Below are positions 19,626 through 27,654 of a stretch of 64,000 bases of DNA, in pieces (positions within the stretch are counted from its first letter, which is position 1; each line of letters starts with the position of its first letter). A program made the position numbers and the translations under genes. The notes under the pieces are model-generated. The model saw only the letters and a list, made by a program, of their open reading frames with translations, was not told the origin of the DNA and did not search any database. The stretch covers positions 186,001 through 250,000 of the forward strand of contig NZ_CANLTR010000002.1 of NCBI RefSeq assembly GCF_947494055.1, in the 5' to 3' direction. This DNA is from an uncultured Jannaschia sp. (GTDB lineage Bacteria > Pseudomonadota > Alphaproteobacteria > Rhodobacterales > Rhodobacteraceae).

Positions 19626-21599
19626 ATGCCCGACGACCTTCTCGACGGCGCCGAGCCGGACCGCAGCTACGACGCCTCCTCCATCGAGGTGCTGGAGGGG
19701 CTGGAGCCCGTCCGCAAGCGCCCCGGCATGTATATCGGCGGCACCGACGAGCGGGCGCTGCATCACATGGTGGCCGAGGTGCTCGACAACTCGATGGACG
19801 AGGCGGTCGCGGGCCACGCCAACCGGATCGAGGTGGAGCTGCATGCCGACGGGTCCTGCACGATCCGCGACAACGGCCGCGGCATCCCGGTCGACCCGCA
19901 CCCGAAGTTTCCGGGCAAGTCCGCGCTCGAGGTGATCCTCTGCACGCTCCACGCCGGCGGCAAGTTCTCCGGCAAGGCCTACCAGACCTCGGGCGGCCTG
20001 CACGGCGTCGGCGCCTCCGTGGTCAACGCGCTCTCCGATTCGATGGTCGTGCAGGTCGCCCGCGACCGGCAACTCTGGGAGCAGCGCTTCTCCCGCGGCG
20101 TCCCCCTCGGTCCCGTCGCCAAGGTCGGCGCGGCCCCCAACCGGCGGGGCACGACCACCACCTTCCACGCCGACCCCGACATCTTCGGCGCCCACCGCCT
20201 GAAGCCCGCCCGCCTGTTCCGCTCGATCCGCTCCAAGGCCTACCTATTCTCCGGCGTGGAGATCCGCTGGACTTCCGCGATCGACGACGGCGAGACGCCG
20301 ACCAAGGCCACGTTCCACTTCCCCGGCGGCCTCGCCGACTACCTCGCCGAGACGCTGGGCGACGCCGCGACCTATGCCGACGCGCCCTTCGCCGGCACCG
20401 TCGACTTCCGGGAGCGGTTCGGCATGCCCGGCAAGGTCGAGTGGGCGATCAATTGGACGCCCTCCCGCGACGGCTTCCTGCAAAGCTACTGCAACACCGT
20501 TCCCACGCCCGAGGGCGGCACCCACGAGCAGGGGTTCTGGGCCGCGATCCTGAAGGGCGTGAAGGCCTACGGCGAGCTCGCCAACAACCGCAAGGCCGCG
20601 CAGATCACCCGCGACGACCTGACGACGGGGGGCGCCGCGCTCGTCTCCTGCTTCATCGCCGAGCCCGAATTCGTCGGCCAGACCAAGGACCGCCTCGCCA
20701 CCACGGAGGCTGCCCGGCTGGTCGAGACGGCGATCCGCGACCGGTTCGACAACTGGCTGGCCTCCGACACCAAGGCCGCGGGCGCCATCCTCGACTTCCT
20801 CGTCCTGCGCGCGGAGGAGCGTCTGCGCCGCCGGCAGGAGAAGGAGACGGCGCGCAAATCCGCCACCAAGAAGCTCCGCCTGCCCGGCAAGCTCGTGGAC
20901 TGCACGGCGCAGGCCCGCGCGGGCACCGAGCTCTTCATCGTGGAGGGCGACTCGGCCGGCGGCTCCGCCAAGATGGCGCGCGACCGCAAGACCCAGGCCC
21001 TCCTCCCCCTGCGCGGCAAGATCCTGAACGTGCTGGGCGCCGCCTCCTCGAAGCTCGGCTCCAACGCGGAGATCTCCGACCTGACGCAGGCGCTGGGCGT
21101 CGGGCTGGGCTCGCGCTTCGACATCGAGGATCTGCGCTACGACAAGGTCATCATCATGACCGACGCGGACGTGGACGGCGCGCATATCGCCGCGCTCCTG
21201 ATGACGTTCTTCTTCACCCAGATGCGCCCGATGATCGACAGCGGCCACCTCTACCTCGCCTGCCCGCCGCTGTTCCGGCTAACGCAGGGGGCGAACCGCG
21301 TCTACTGCCTCGACGAGGCCGAGCGCGACGCCTGGCTGAAGAAGGGTCTGGGCGGCAAGGGAAAGAACGGCGGCAAGATCGACGTCTCCCGCTTCAAGGG
21401 CCTGGGCGAGATGGACGCCAAGGACCTCAGGGAGACGACGATGGACCCCGCCTCCCGCAAGCTCATCCGCGTCTCCATCGACGAGGACCTCCCCGGCGAG
21501 ACCGGCGACCTCGTGGAACGCCTGATGGGCAAGAAGCCGGAGATGCGGTTTCAGTATATTTCGGAGAACGCAAAGTTTGCGGGGGAACTGGATGTTTAA
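19626..21599 (+). CDS. parE: DNA topoisomerase IV subunit B
   Basis: ParE is the ATPase subunit of topoisomerase IV, which with ParC decatenates daughter chromosomes. The 657-residue protein has the GHKL ATPase motifs (EVLDNSMDEAVAGH, IRDNGRGIPVD, TSGGLHGVGASVVNALS), and the TOPRIM elements FIVEGDSAGGSA and TDADVDGAHI. The short length and the C-terminal QYISENAKFAGELDV argue for ParE rather than GyrB. The last eight bases overlap the start of an AT-rich gene of quite different composition. Confidence 0.95.
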   Translation: MPDDLLDGAEPDRSYDASSIEVLEGLEPVRKRPGMYIGGTDERALHHMVAEVLDNSMDEAVAGHANRIEVELHADGSCTIRDNGRGIPVDPHPKFPGKSALEVILCTLHAGGKFSGKAYQTSGGLHGVGASVVNALSDSMVVQVARDRQLWEQRFSRGVPLGPVAKVGAAPNRRGTTTTFHADPDIFGAHRLKPARLFRSIRSKAYLFSGVEIRWTSAIDDGETPTKATFHFPGGLADYLAETLGDAATYADAPFAGTVDFRERFGMPGKVEWAINWTPSRDGFLQSYCNTVPTPEGGTHEQGFWAAILKGVKAYGELANNRKAAQITRDDLTTGGAALVSCFIAEPEFVGQTKDRLATTEAARLVETAIRDRFDNWLASDTKAAGAILDFLVLRAEERLRRRQEKETARKSATKKLRLPGKLVDCTAQARAGTELFIVEGDSAGGSAKMARDRKTQALLPLRGKILNVLGAASSKLGSNAEISDLTQALGVGLGSRFDIEDLRYDKVIIMTDADVDGAHIAALLMTFFFTQMRPMIDSGHLYLACPPLFRLTQGANRVYCLDEAERDAWLKKGLGGKGKNGGKIDVSRFKGLGEMDAKDLRETTMDPASRKLIRVSIDEDLPGETGDLVERLMGKKPEMRFQYISENAKFAGELDV

Positions 21600-22389
21600 A
21601 TGGCTAGATAACCCTAGTCCCTCTAGAAAGAAGAAGCTTATAACGAAGATTTTAAAGCGAAAGCCGCCAAGGTCCTATCAATTATCTGACTCAAGTAAAG
21701 ATGTGGATTACCTTTCGCTTCTAGTAAAAGACTTTGATAGCGGCACCGATTTACTAGTCGAGAACCTCAACAGAGGATACGTAACAGGATTTCAGCGAGG
21801 CGACGATGGATACACCTTACCAGCAAGCTGCCACCTCGATTACGTAACGAGCGCAAATGTCACTGTTCTACACAAGCTTGGATTTATCACAGCGACTTTT
21901 ACGGGTTGGAAAAGTATACGATATGGCTTGTTCAGCCGATATACCGAACGACAATATATTTTAAGAAGAGTTAAAGCGAAGGTTTCCTCGAGATTCATCA
22001 AGTTCTCGAGGGAGCGGCAGAAAATACTACAAGAAGTCGTGGATGTTCTCCTTTCAGACGATGAACTCAGTCATGACGGAGTTAGCATGTTTGGATTGTT
22101 AGAGCGCATACATGGTCGAAATTTCTATATACGCAAAGATGCCCCCGTTTATCAGCGATATTTCTATAAGGTTATTGATAGCTTGAAACATGACGAAGCA
22201 CTCGTCGAGAACTCAGGACGGATAGAGATGGGACCTAAAGCTCTGTTGATACTCAGTGACTATGAAATCGCGCAACGACGGCACAAAGATACACGGTTGC
22301 AAAACTGGATATTGATAATCCTCACTGTAGCTTTGATATTTGCGACGTTGTTTGGGCCTATACTTCCTAGATTTTTATCTGCGACGTAA
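21592..22389 (+). CDS. AT-rich gene of unknown function, C-terminally membrane-anchored
   Basis: This 265-residue protein begins MFKWLDNPSPSRKKKL; its ATG lies inside the last codons of parE and has a GGGGGAA site. Composition drops to roughly 40% G+C by eye and codons such as AGA, ATA, TTA and CTA are frequent, unlike all neighbours, so it is probably acquired. The N-terminal 35 residues are strongly basic. The region ~185-235 (FYKVIDSLKHDEALVE, GRIEMGPKALLILSDYE) could fold as a winged helix. Residues ~240-260 (WILIILTVALIFATLFGPIL) form one C-terminal membrane helix. I do not recognise a family. Confidence 0.75.
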   Translation: MFKWLDNPSPSRKKKLITKILKRKPPRSYQLSDSSKDVDYLSLLVKDFDSGTDLLVENLNRGYVTGFQRGDDGYTLPASCHLDYVTSANVTVLHKLGFITATFTGWKSIRYGLFSRYTERQYILRRVKAKVSSRFIKFSRERQKILQEVVDVLLSDDELSHDGVSMFGLLERIHGRNFYIRKDAPVYQRYFYKVIDSLKHDEALVENSGRIEMGPKALLILSDYEIAQRRHKDTRLQNWILIILTVALIFATLFGPILPRFLSAT

Positions 22390-22823
22390 ACATATAGCTT
22401 CGCCAATCCAAATCGAACTCGAAACAACGTCATGGCGTAGGATCAGACCTACTTCGTAACTTCTTAAGACTACGACAGAAATAAAGGTGCTAACCTTCGT
22501 TCCATCCGAGATTTTGACTTGTTTATTCAGTATTAGATTCGGTGGTATTTACCCAGCCGCAAGCTGGGCAGCCCCCGGCCGTCCCCATGGGCGGGGGCTT
22601 CGCCCCCACCCGCGGCCGGGGCCTGCCCTCTCCGCATCACGAACGACCACCCCGCCCCACATCACGGACGCCCGCCCAACCCGAAACTGCCGCCCTTCGC
22701 GCCGCCCTGCCGAACCCCGCGCCGATCACGGCACCGTGTCCCGCCCCGGCGCCCCTTTACCTTGCGCGCCCCCCGCTCCCGCACCGTAGGGTCGGGGGAA
22801 CCCCGCCAGCCGAAGGGTCCCCG
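22390..22823. other. Intergenic region between AT-rich gene and DUF1194 gene
   Basis: The first ~160 bases share the AT-rich composition of the preceding gene. At about 22555 composition switches abruptly to very G+C-rich DNA with a large palindrome (22566-22630). I see no gene, no integrase remnant and no clear direct repeat marking an insertion end. An AAGGG site precedes the ATG at 22824. Confidence 0.6.
22566..22630. repeat. G+C-rich nested palindrome
   Basis: GCAGCCCCCGGCCG near the left end pairs with CGGCCGGGGCCTGC near the right end (13 of 14 positions). Inside lies a second stem, GGCGGGGGC-ttc-GCCCCCACC. A related palindrome sits at 23742-23784 on the other side of the DUF1194 gene. 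It could act as a bidirectional terminator or be a REP-like repeat. Confidence 0.55.
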
Positions 22824-23657
22824 ATGCGACGCCATACGCCCTTAACCGCCGACCGCTCGCCCGGAGCCGCCACCCGGGGCTTCGCCCGTCGCTCGCTGAA
22901 AACGATCCACTGGATCGTTTTCCTGGCGCTCGCCCTCCGGGGCTTCGCCCGTCGCTCGCTGAAAACGATCCACTGGATCGTTTTCCTGGCGCTCGCGACC
23001 CCGGCCGCCGCGCAGGACACCGATCTCGAACTCGTCCTCCTCGCCGACGCCTCGGGCTCGATCACCTCCTCCGAGATCGCCTTCCAGCGGCAGGGCTACG
23101 CCGAGGCCATGCAGGACCCGGCGGTGCTCGCCGCCATCGCCGACACCGCCTACGGCTCCATCGCCGTCACCTATGTCGAATGGGCCGAGACGCAGGACGT
23201 CGTCGTCGACTGGATGGAAATCGCCACCGCCGAGGACGCCGCCCGCTTCGCCGCCGCCCTCGACGGCCCGCCCCGCCGCGCGGTCGGGCGCAACGCCATC
23301 GGCGCGGCGCTGCTCCGCGGCCTCGACCTGATCGAGACGAACCGGATCGACGGCTGGCGGCGGGTCATCGACTTCTCCGGCGATTCCCCGCGCAACTTCT
23401 CCGGCCCCGGCATCGAGGCCGCCCGGCAGGAGGTGCTGGCCGCCGGCGTCACCATCAACGCGCTCGCCGTCGTGTCCGAGCGCGGCTGGGGCGGAAACGA
23501 CAACCTCGCGGAGACCTACGGCGAGATCATCATCGGCGGCCCCGGCGCCTTCGTCGTCGCCGCCGAGACCCGCGCCGCCTTCGCCGAGGCCGTGAAGCGC
23601 AAGCTCATCCTCGAGATTGCCGGCACGCCCCCGCCCCGCGAGGTGGCCGCGAACTGA
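22824..23657 (+). CDS. Secreted DUF1194 (von Willebrand A-like) protein with duplicated signal region
   Basis: The 277-residue product has a VWA-like domain from about residue 66 with the metal-site motif LLADASGSI (Asp75, Ser77, Ser79), followed by the family pattern INALAVVSE and a C-terminal FAEAVKRKLILEIAG. DUF1194 proteins are exported and of unknown function. The N-terminus is odd: residues 18-37 and 39-58 are the same 20-residue sequence (both end in HWIVFLALA), encoded by a 60-base direct repeat. The second copy runs into TPAAAQ, a plausible signal-peptidase site near residue 63. The ATG at 22824 has AAGGG upstream. Confidence 0.85.
   Translation: MRRHTPLTADRSPGAATRGFARRSLKTIHWIVFLALALRGFARRSLKTIHWIVFLALATPAAAQDTDLELVLLADASGSITSSEIAFQRQGYAEAMQDPAVLAAIADTAYGSIAVTYVEWAETQDVVVDWMEIATAEDAARFAAALDGPPRRAVGRNAIGAALLRGLDLIETNRIDGWRRVIDFSGDSPRNFSGPGIEAARQEVLAAGVTINALAVVSERGWGGNDNLAETYGEIIIGGPGAFVVAAETRAAFAEAVKRKLILEIAGTPPPREVAAN
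22874..22996 (+). repeat. Tandem duplication of a palindromic element within a signal-peptide region
   Basis: Two identical 60-base copies (22874-22933 and 22937-22996) are spaced at 63 bases, keeping the frame. Each contains the near-perfect palindrome AAAACGATCCA-c-TGGATCGTTTT preceded by GGGGCTTCGCCC. The palindrome encodes KTIHWIVF on the plus strand, so it forms the hydrophobic core of the signal peptide. The arrangement looks like a dispersed repeat that inserted and duplicated inside a gene. Confidence 0.9.
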
Positions 23658-23741
23658 CGTCCGCAGCACCGGAGACAGGGCAGACCACCTCGGGAGACGT
23701 CGTGCATCAGGTCTGGTCACGACCGCCCGGCCGCAGGACGG

Positions 23742-23784
23742 GCAGTCCCCGACCGCCCCCAAGGGCGGGGGCTGCCCTCACCGG
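23742..23784. repeat. G+C-rich palindrome downstream of DUF1194 gene
   Basis: GGGCAG at the left end pairs with CTGCCC at the right end, and GCCCCC-aa-GGGCGGGGGC forms the inner stem. It resembles the palindrome at 22566-22630. It lies about 85 bases after the DUF1194 stop and could terminate transcription, though there is no T-run. Confidence 0.5.
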
Positions 23785-23894
23785 ATCAGGCCACGCGCGC
23801 CACGCCCTCCCCCGTATCCGTAGATTGCGGTCCCGCCCGACGGCGATACGGTCGTCGCGTGACTCGATCGCTCCCTTCGCCAAGGCTGCCCCCC

Positions 23895-24569
23895 ATGCGC
23901 GCCCCCGCTCTCCTCGCCGCCCTCCTCCTCGCCCTCCCGGCCTGCACGCGCGGCCTCACGCAGGCGGAGGCCGATCTCGTCGCGCCGCTCCTGCCGGACC
24001 TCGCGACCGAGGACGTCCGGATCACGCGCAGCCCGGTCGTCGGCCTCTTCCCGATCACCTACGACGCCCGCCCCCGCATCGCCTGCCGCGAGAAGATCGC
24101 CCCGCCGATCGAGGGCCGCATCGTCGCCAGCACCGCCGGCATCGTCCTCTTCCAGCGTCTCTGGACCGCGCCGCGCTGGAGCCTGCCGGATTACGCGGCA
24201 CCTCTGGGCGACCATCTCGACCTCGCCACGGCGATGTTCTTCGCCCACGAGATGACCCATGTCTGGCAATGGCAGGCCCGCGCCGTCACCGGCTACCACC
24301 CCGCCCGCGCATTCTTCGAGCAGATCGAGATCGACGATCCCTACCTGTTCGACGCCGACGCGCCGACGCCCTTCCTCGAACGCGGCTACGAGGAGCAGGC
24401 GAGCCTCGTGGAGGAATATCTCTGCTGCGCCACGCTCGACCCGTCGGGCGCGCGGACCGGGCGACTGCACGCGCTCCTGTCGGAGGCCCTGCCCGTCGCC
24501 CCGCCGGCGAACTTCCCGCGCCCGGTGCTCATTCCCTGGGCCGACGACCTCGACGGCATCTGCGCCTGA
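23895..24569 (+). CDS. Putative lipoprotein with HExxH metalloprotease-like motif
   Basis: The 224-residue protein starts MRAPALLAALLLALPACTRG, a lipoprotein signal with lipobox LPAC and Cys17 as the lipidated residue. Residues 118-122 read HEMTH, the HExxH zinc motif, in a stretch FFAHEMTHVWQWQ; a downstream glutamate-rich segment (GYEEQASLVEEY) could provide the third ligand. It is therefore a candidate envelope peptidase or a DUF4157-like protein, but no specific family is recognised. It follows the DUF1194 gene on the same strand with a 237-base gap containing a palindrome. Activity is unproven. Confidence 0.7.
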   Translation: MRAPALLAALLLALPACTRGLTQAEADLVAPLLPDLATEDVRITRSPVVGLFPITYDARPRIACREKIAPPIEGRIVASTAGIVLFQRLWTAPRWSLPDYAAPLGDHLDLATAMFFAHEMTHVWQWQARAVTGYHPARAFFEQIEIDDPYLFDADAPTPFLERGYEEQASLVEEYLCCATLDPSGARTGRLHALLSEALPVAPPANFPRPVLIPWADDLDGICA

Positions 24570-24600
24570 ACGCAAACGCGGTCTTGCAATCCTGTAGTGC

Positions 24601-24633
24601 CACAGCCGTAACACAGCCGTGACACGCCGGTAA
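24601..24633. repeat. 11-base tandem repeat, three copies
   Basis: CACAGCCGTAA, CACAGCCGTGA and CACGCCGGTAA follow one another directly, then CAC. They lie between the convergent lipoprotein and ABC-F genes. The function is unknown. Confidence 0.6.
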
Positions 24634-24639
24634 CACCGC

Positions 24640-26454
24640 TCAGGTCGCCGCTTCGGCCCGCTCCTCGAGCGTCAGCCACTCCTCCTCCACGGCCGCGAGT
24701 TTCGCCTGCCGTTCGGTCAGCGCATCGGTGGCCTTGCGGAACTTCACCGGCTCGCGGGAATAGAGTTCGGGATCGGCGAGCAGCCCCTCCAGCTTCCCGA
24801 TCTCCGCCTCCAACCGACTGATCTCGCTTGGCAAAAGATCCAGCCGGTGCCGCTCGGTATAGCTCAGCCCCTCCGCCTTCGGCGCCCCGGGCTTCGCCTT
24901 CGCCGCCGGTTTTCCCGCCGGCGCCCCGACCAGGCCCTCCCCCCGCTCGGGCCGCTGCGCGACGTAATCCGACCAGCCGCCCGGATAGACCTGCGCCCGC
25001 CCCTCCCCCTCCATCGCCACCGTCTGCGTCGCGACCAGATCGAGGAAGTCCCGGTCGTGGCTCACCAACAGCACAGTGCCGTCGTACTCTCCGATAACAT
25101 CCTGAAGAAGATCGAGAGTTTCCACGTCGAGGTCGTTCGTCGGCTCGTCCAGAACCAGCAGGTTCGACGGCAACGCCATGATCCGCGCAAGCAGAAGCCG
25201 CGCCTTCTCACCCCCCGAAAGCGATTTCACCGGCGCCTTGAACTGCTTGTCGTCGAACAGGAAATCCTTGAGATACCCCGCCACGTGCCGCGGCGTGCCG
25301 CGCACCATCACCTGGTCGGACGCCCCCGACACGCCGAGCAGCGGATCGAGCGTGAGCGAATCCCACAGGGTCGCCTCGGGATCGAGCTTCGCGCGCGCCT
25401 GATCGAACACCGCGACCTCGAGATTGGTGCCGAGCTTCACCGATCCCGCATCCGGCGCGACCTCGCCCAGCAGCATCTTCAGAAGCGTCGTCTTGCCGAC
25501 CCCGTTCGGGCCTACGAAGGCCACGCGGTCGCCGCGCATCACCCGCAGGTCGAAGTCCCGGACGATCACCCGATCGCCGAAGGCCTTGGAGAGCTCCGAC
25601 GCCTCGATTACCCGCTTGCCGCTCGCCTGCCCCGCATCGAGCTCCAGCGCGGCGGTGCCGGCGCGGCGCACCTGCCCGGCCCGTTCGGCGCGCAGGTCGG
25701 CCAGCGCGCGCACGCGGCCCTGGTTGCGCTTGCGCCGGGCGCTGATCCCCTCGACGGCCCAACGCGCCTCCGCCTTGATTTTGCGGTCGAGCTTGTGGCG
25801 CGCCTGATCCTCTTCCTCCCAGACCTTGTCGCGCCAGGCCTCGAAGGCGTCGAAGCCCTTTTCCTGCCGCCGCACCGCGCCTCGGTCGATCCAGAGCGTC
25901 GCCCGCGTCAGGGCGCGCAGGAAGGCCCGGTCGTGGGAGATCAGGACATAGGCCGCGCGGGTCGATTTCAGCTCGGCCTCCAGCCATGCGATCGCGTCGA
26001 TGTCGAGATGGTTGGTCGGCTCGTCGAGCAGCATCAGCTCCGGCGCCTCGGCCAGCAGCTTCGCCAGCGCCGCGCGCCGTCGCTCCCCGCCCGAGGCCGC
26101 CTGCGGCGACGCGTCGAGCTGGAGCTTCAGCCCCTCGGCCGCCGCCTCGACCCGCCAGGCCTCCGCCGCGTCGAGCCCGGAGGCCGCGTAATCGCCCAGC
26201 GTCGCGAATCCGTCGAGGCTCGGCTCCTGCTCCATGTAGCCGACCGACGTGCCGGGCGAGAGCGTCCGCAGCCCGCGATCGGCCTCGACCAGGCCGGCCA
26301 TCACCTTCATCAGCGTGGATTTACCCGATCCATTGCGACCGACCAGTGCCACGCGATCTCCCGGCTGCACGACCAGCGACAGGTCGTCGAAGACGGGAGC
26401 GCCGCCGAAGGTCAGGGAGATGTCGGAAAGCTGGAGAAGGGGTGCGCGCGCCAT
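24640..26454 (-). CDS. ABC-F ATPase, Uup subfamily
   Basis: This 604-residue cytoplasmic protein has two ABC domains without membrane segments. The first carries GRNGSGKST and SGGERRRAALAKLL; the second carries GPNGVGKTT and LSGGEKARLLLARI; both have LLDEPTNHLD/VLDEPTNDLD Walker B segments. The linker between domains is the basic ABC-F type, and the C-terminus (residues ~520-604) is a coiled coil like the DNA-binding tail of Uup. Uup and relatives act on ribosomes or branched DNA intermediates. The start MARAPLLQLSDISL is chosen; 12 extra upstream codons look like leader. Confidence 0.9.
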   Translation of the reverse strand: MARAPLLQLSDISLTFGGAPVFDDLSLVVQPGDRVALVGRNGSGKSTLMKVMAGLVEADRGLRTLSPGTSVGYMEQEPSLDGFATLGDYAASGLDAAEAWRVEAAAEGLKLQLDASPQAASGGERRRAALAKLLAEAPELMLLDEPTNHLDIDAIAWLEAELKSTRAAYVLISHDRAFLRALTRATLWIDRGAVRRQEKGFDAFEAWRDKVWEEEDQARHKLDRKIKAEARWAVEGISARRKRNQGRVRALADLRAERAGQVRRAGTAALELDAGQASGKRVIEASELSKAFGDRVIVRDFDLRVMRGDRVAFVGPNGVGKTTLLKMLLGEVAPDAGSVKLGTNLEVAVFDQARAKLDPEATLWDSLTLDPLLGVSGASDQVMVRGTPRHVAGYLKDFLFDDKQFKAPVKSLSGGEKARLLLARIMALPSNLLVLDEPTNDLDVETLDLLQDVIGEYDGTVLLVSHDRDFLDLVATQTVAMEGEGRAQVYPGGWSDYVAQRPERGEGLVGAPAGKPAAKAKPGAPKAEGLSYTERHRLDLLPSEISRLEAEIGKLEGLLADPELYSREPVKFRKATDALTERQAKLAAVEEEWLTLEERAEAAT

Positions 26455-26490
26455 GTCGCGCGGGCTATCCGTCGGACCCGGTGGCGTCAA

Positions 26491-27162
26491 TCAGGCGTCA
26501 GAGAGCAAGCCCGCGAGGCGCTGCGCCCGGTTCCGCGGGATCGCCGCGACAGGAAGCGCGGTATGGACGTGCAGCGTCCCCAGATCCCGGTCGAAGACGG
26601 CATGGTCCGAGACCGAGGCCCCGAGGGCGAGCCACATGCGCAGGAGCGGTGGCATCGGCCCGGAGAGGGCGGTGAGCGGTGCCGTCTCCGCCGCGCGGGG
26701 GCGCGGCCGCCACGCTTCGGGGGCGATGCGGTCGGTCAGCGCGAGCGAACCGCACCCGCCCATGGACAAGGAGGCGCAGCCGTGGAGCACCTGCGCCCTC
26801 TCGGCCCCGACCAGCCGCGCCAGCATCGCGAGCATGAGGCGCAGCACTTGCGGGTCGTCACGCTCCGGCGCGAGGCAGATCCGACCGACTTCGACCGCCC
26901 TCGGAAAGACGCGGGCGAAGGTGGCGAGGTCGTAGCGCCCCCCGGCATAGCCGTCGGCGGCGGTGCCGTCGCGTTGCAGCGCGATCCTGGCATAGCCGCA
27001 GGTTACGCCCCCGTCCTCCACGAGAAGATGCTGCGCGTCCCGGTCATGCCCGTCCAGGTCGGTCGCTCCGCCCCGGAAGGTGCGGGCCCGGAGGGCGAAA
27101 CCGGTGCCGGCCTCCGCCACCCCCACCAGCCGGGCGCGCAACCGCCCCACCGTCACGTCCAT
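26491..27162 (-). CDS. OlsB-like GNAT acyltransferase
   Basis: The 223-residue protein resembles the ornithine-acyl-ACP N-acyltransferase (OlsB, formerly hemolysin-like) group. It has FALRARTFRGG, DLDGHDRDAQHLLVED, RYDLATFARVFPRAVEVGRICLAPE and LRLMLAMLARLVG in the family order. OlsB makes lyso-ornithine lipid, a phosphorus-free membrane lipid. No olsA neighbour is present, so the acyl acceptor is uncertain. Starts at 27186, 27174 and 27162 are in frame; 27162 (MDVTVGRLRARL) has an AAGGGGA site at acceptable spacing. It is divergent from msrB. Confidence 0.75.
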   Translation of the reverse strand: MDVTVGRLRARLVGVAEAGTGFALRARTFRGGATDLDGHDRDAQHLLVEDGGVTCGYARIALQRDGTAADGYAGGRYDLATFARVFPRAVEVGRICLAPERDDPQVLRLMLAMLARLVGAERAQVLHGCASLSMGGCGSLALTDRIAPEAWRPRPRAAETAPLTALSGPMPPLLRMWLALGASVSDHAVFDRDLGTLHVHTALPVAAIPRNRAQRLAGLLSDA

Positions 27163-27252
27163 GCGTCGCGTCATCCCCTTGGCCATGCCGGGCAAACCCC
27201 TATCTACAGCGTCGCACCGCATTCCGGCGGTGTCCACGAGAAGGAGCGTGTC

Positions 27253-27654
27253 ATGGAGAAGGTCGAGAAGTCCGACGCCGAATGGAAGGAACAGCTTGAT
27301 CCCGAAGCCTACAAGGTGCTCCGCAAGCACGGCACCGAGCGGGCCGGCACGCACGAGGACTTTCCGAAGGGACCGGGCACCTATGTCTGCAAGGGCTGCG
27401 GCAACCCGGTCTTCGATCAGGCGACGAAGTTCGACAGCGGCACCGGCTGGCCCAGCTTCTATCAGCCCGTCGACGGGCTCGACGGCGAAAAGGTCGAGGA
27501 GAGCGTCGACAATTCGTGGTTCATGAAGCGCACCGAGGTTCATTGCGCCCGCTGCGAGGGGCATCTGGGCCACGTCTTCCCGGACGGGCCGCAGCCGACC
27601 GGCCTGCGTTACTGCATCAACGGGGTGGCGCTGGACTTCGAGCCCGCGGACTAG
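27253..27654 (+). CDS. msrB: Peptide-methionine (R)-S-oxide reductase
   Basis: MsrB reduces the R form of methionine sulfoxide in proteins. The 133-residue protein has the zinc cysteines at 46, 49, 98 and 101 (CKGCG and CARCEG), the family core SGTGWPSFYQP, GHLGHVFPDGP, and the catalytic Cys121 in RYCINGVAL. AAGGAG lies six bases before the ATG. It converges with the cupin gene: the two stop codons share the palindrome CTAG, giving a three-base overlap of the stops. Confidence 0.97.
   Translation: MEKVEKSDAEWKEQLDPEAYKVLRKHGTERAGTHEDFPKGPGTYVCKGCGNPVFDQATKFDSGTGWPSFYQPVDGLDGEKVEESVDNSWFMKRTEVHCARCEGHLGHVFPDGPQPTGLRYCINGVALDFEPAD

Noticed and set aside
22487..22789. Possible 100-residue gene in the AT-rich to G+C-rich transition
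   Set aside because: It reads through a palindrome, is Pro/Arg-rich, has no ribosome-binding site and no conserved look.
22874..22996. CRISPR-like array
   Set aside because: Only two directly abutting copies exist, with no unique spacers and no cas genes.
24847..27654. Long plus-strand open frame across the ABC-F and OlsB-like genes
   Set aside because: It covers two real genes on the other strand. Only its last part (27253-27654) is a gene, msrB, with its own ribosome-binding site.
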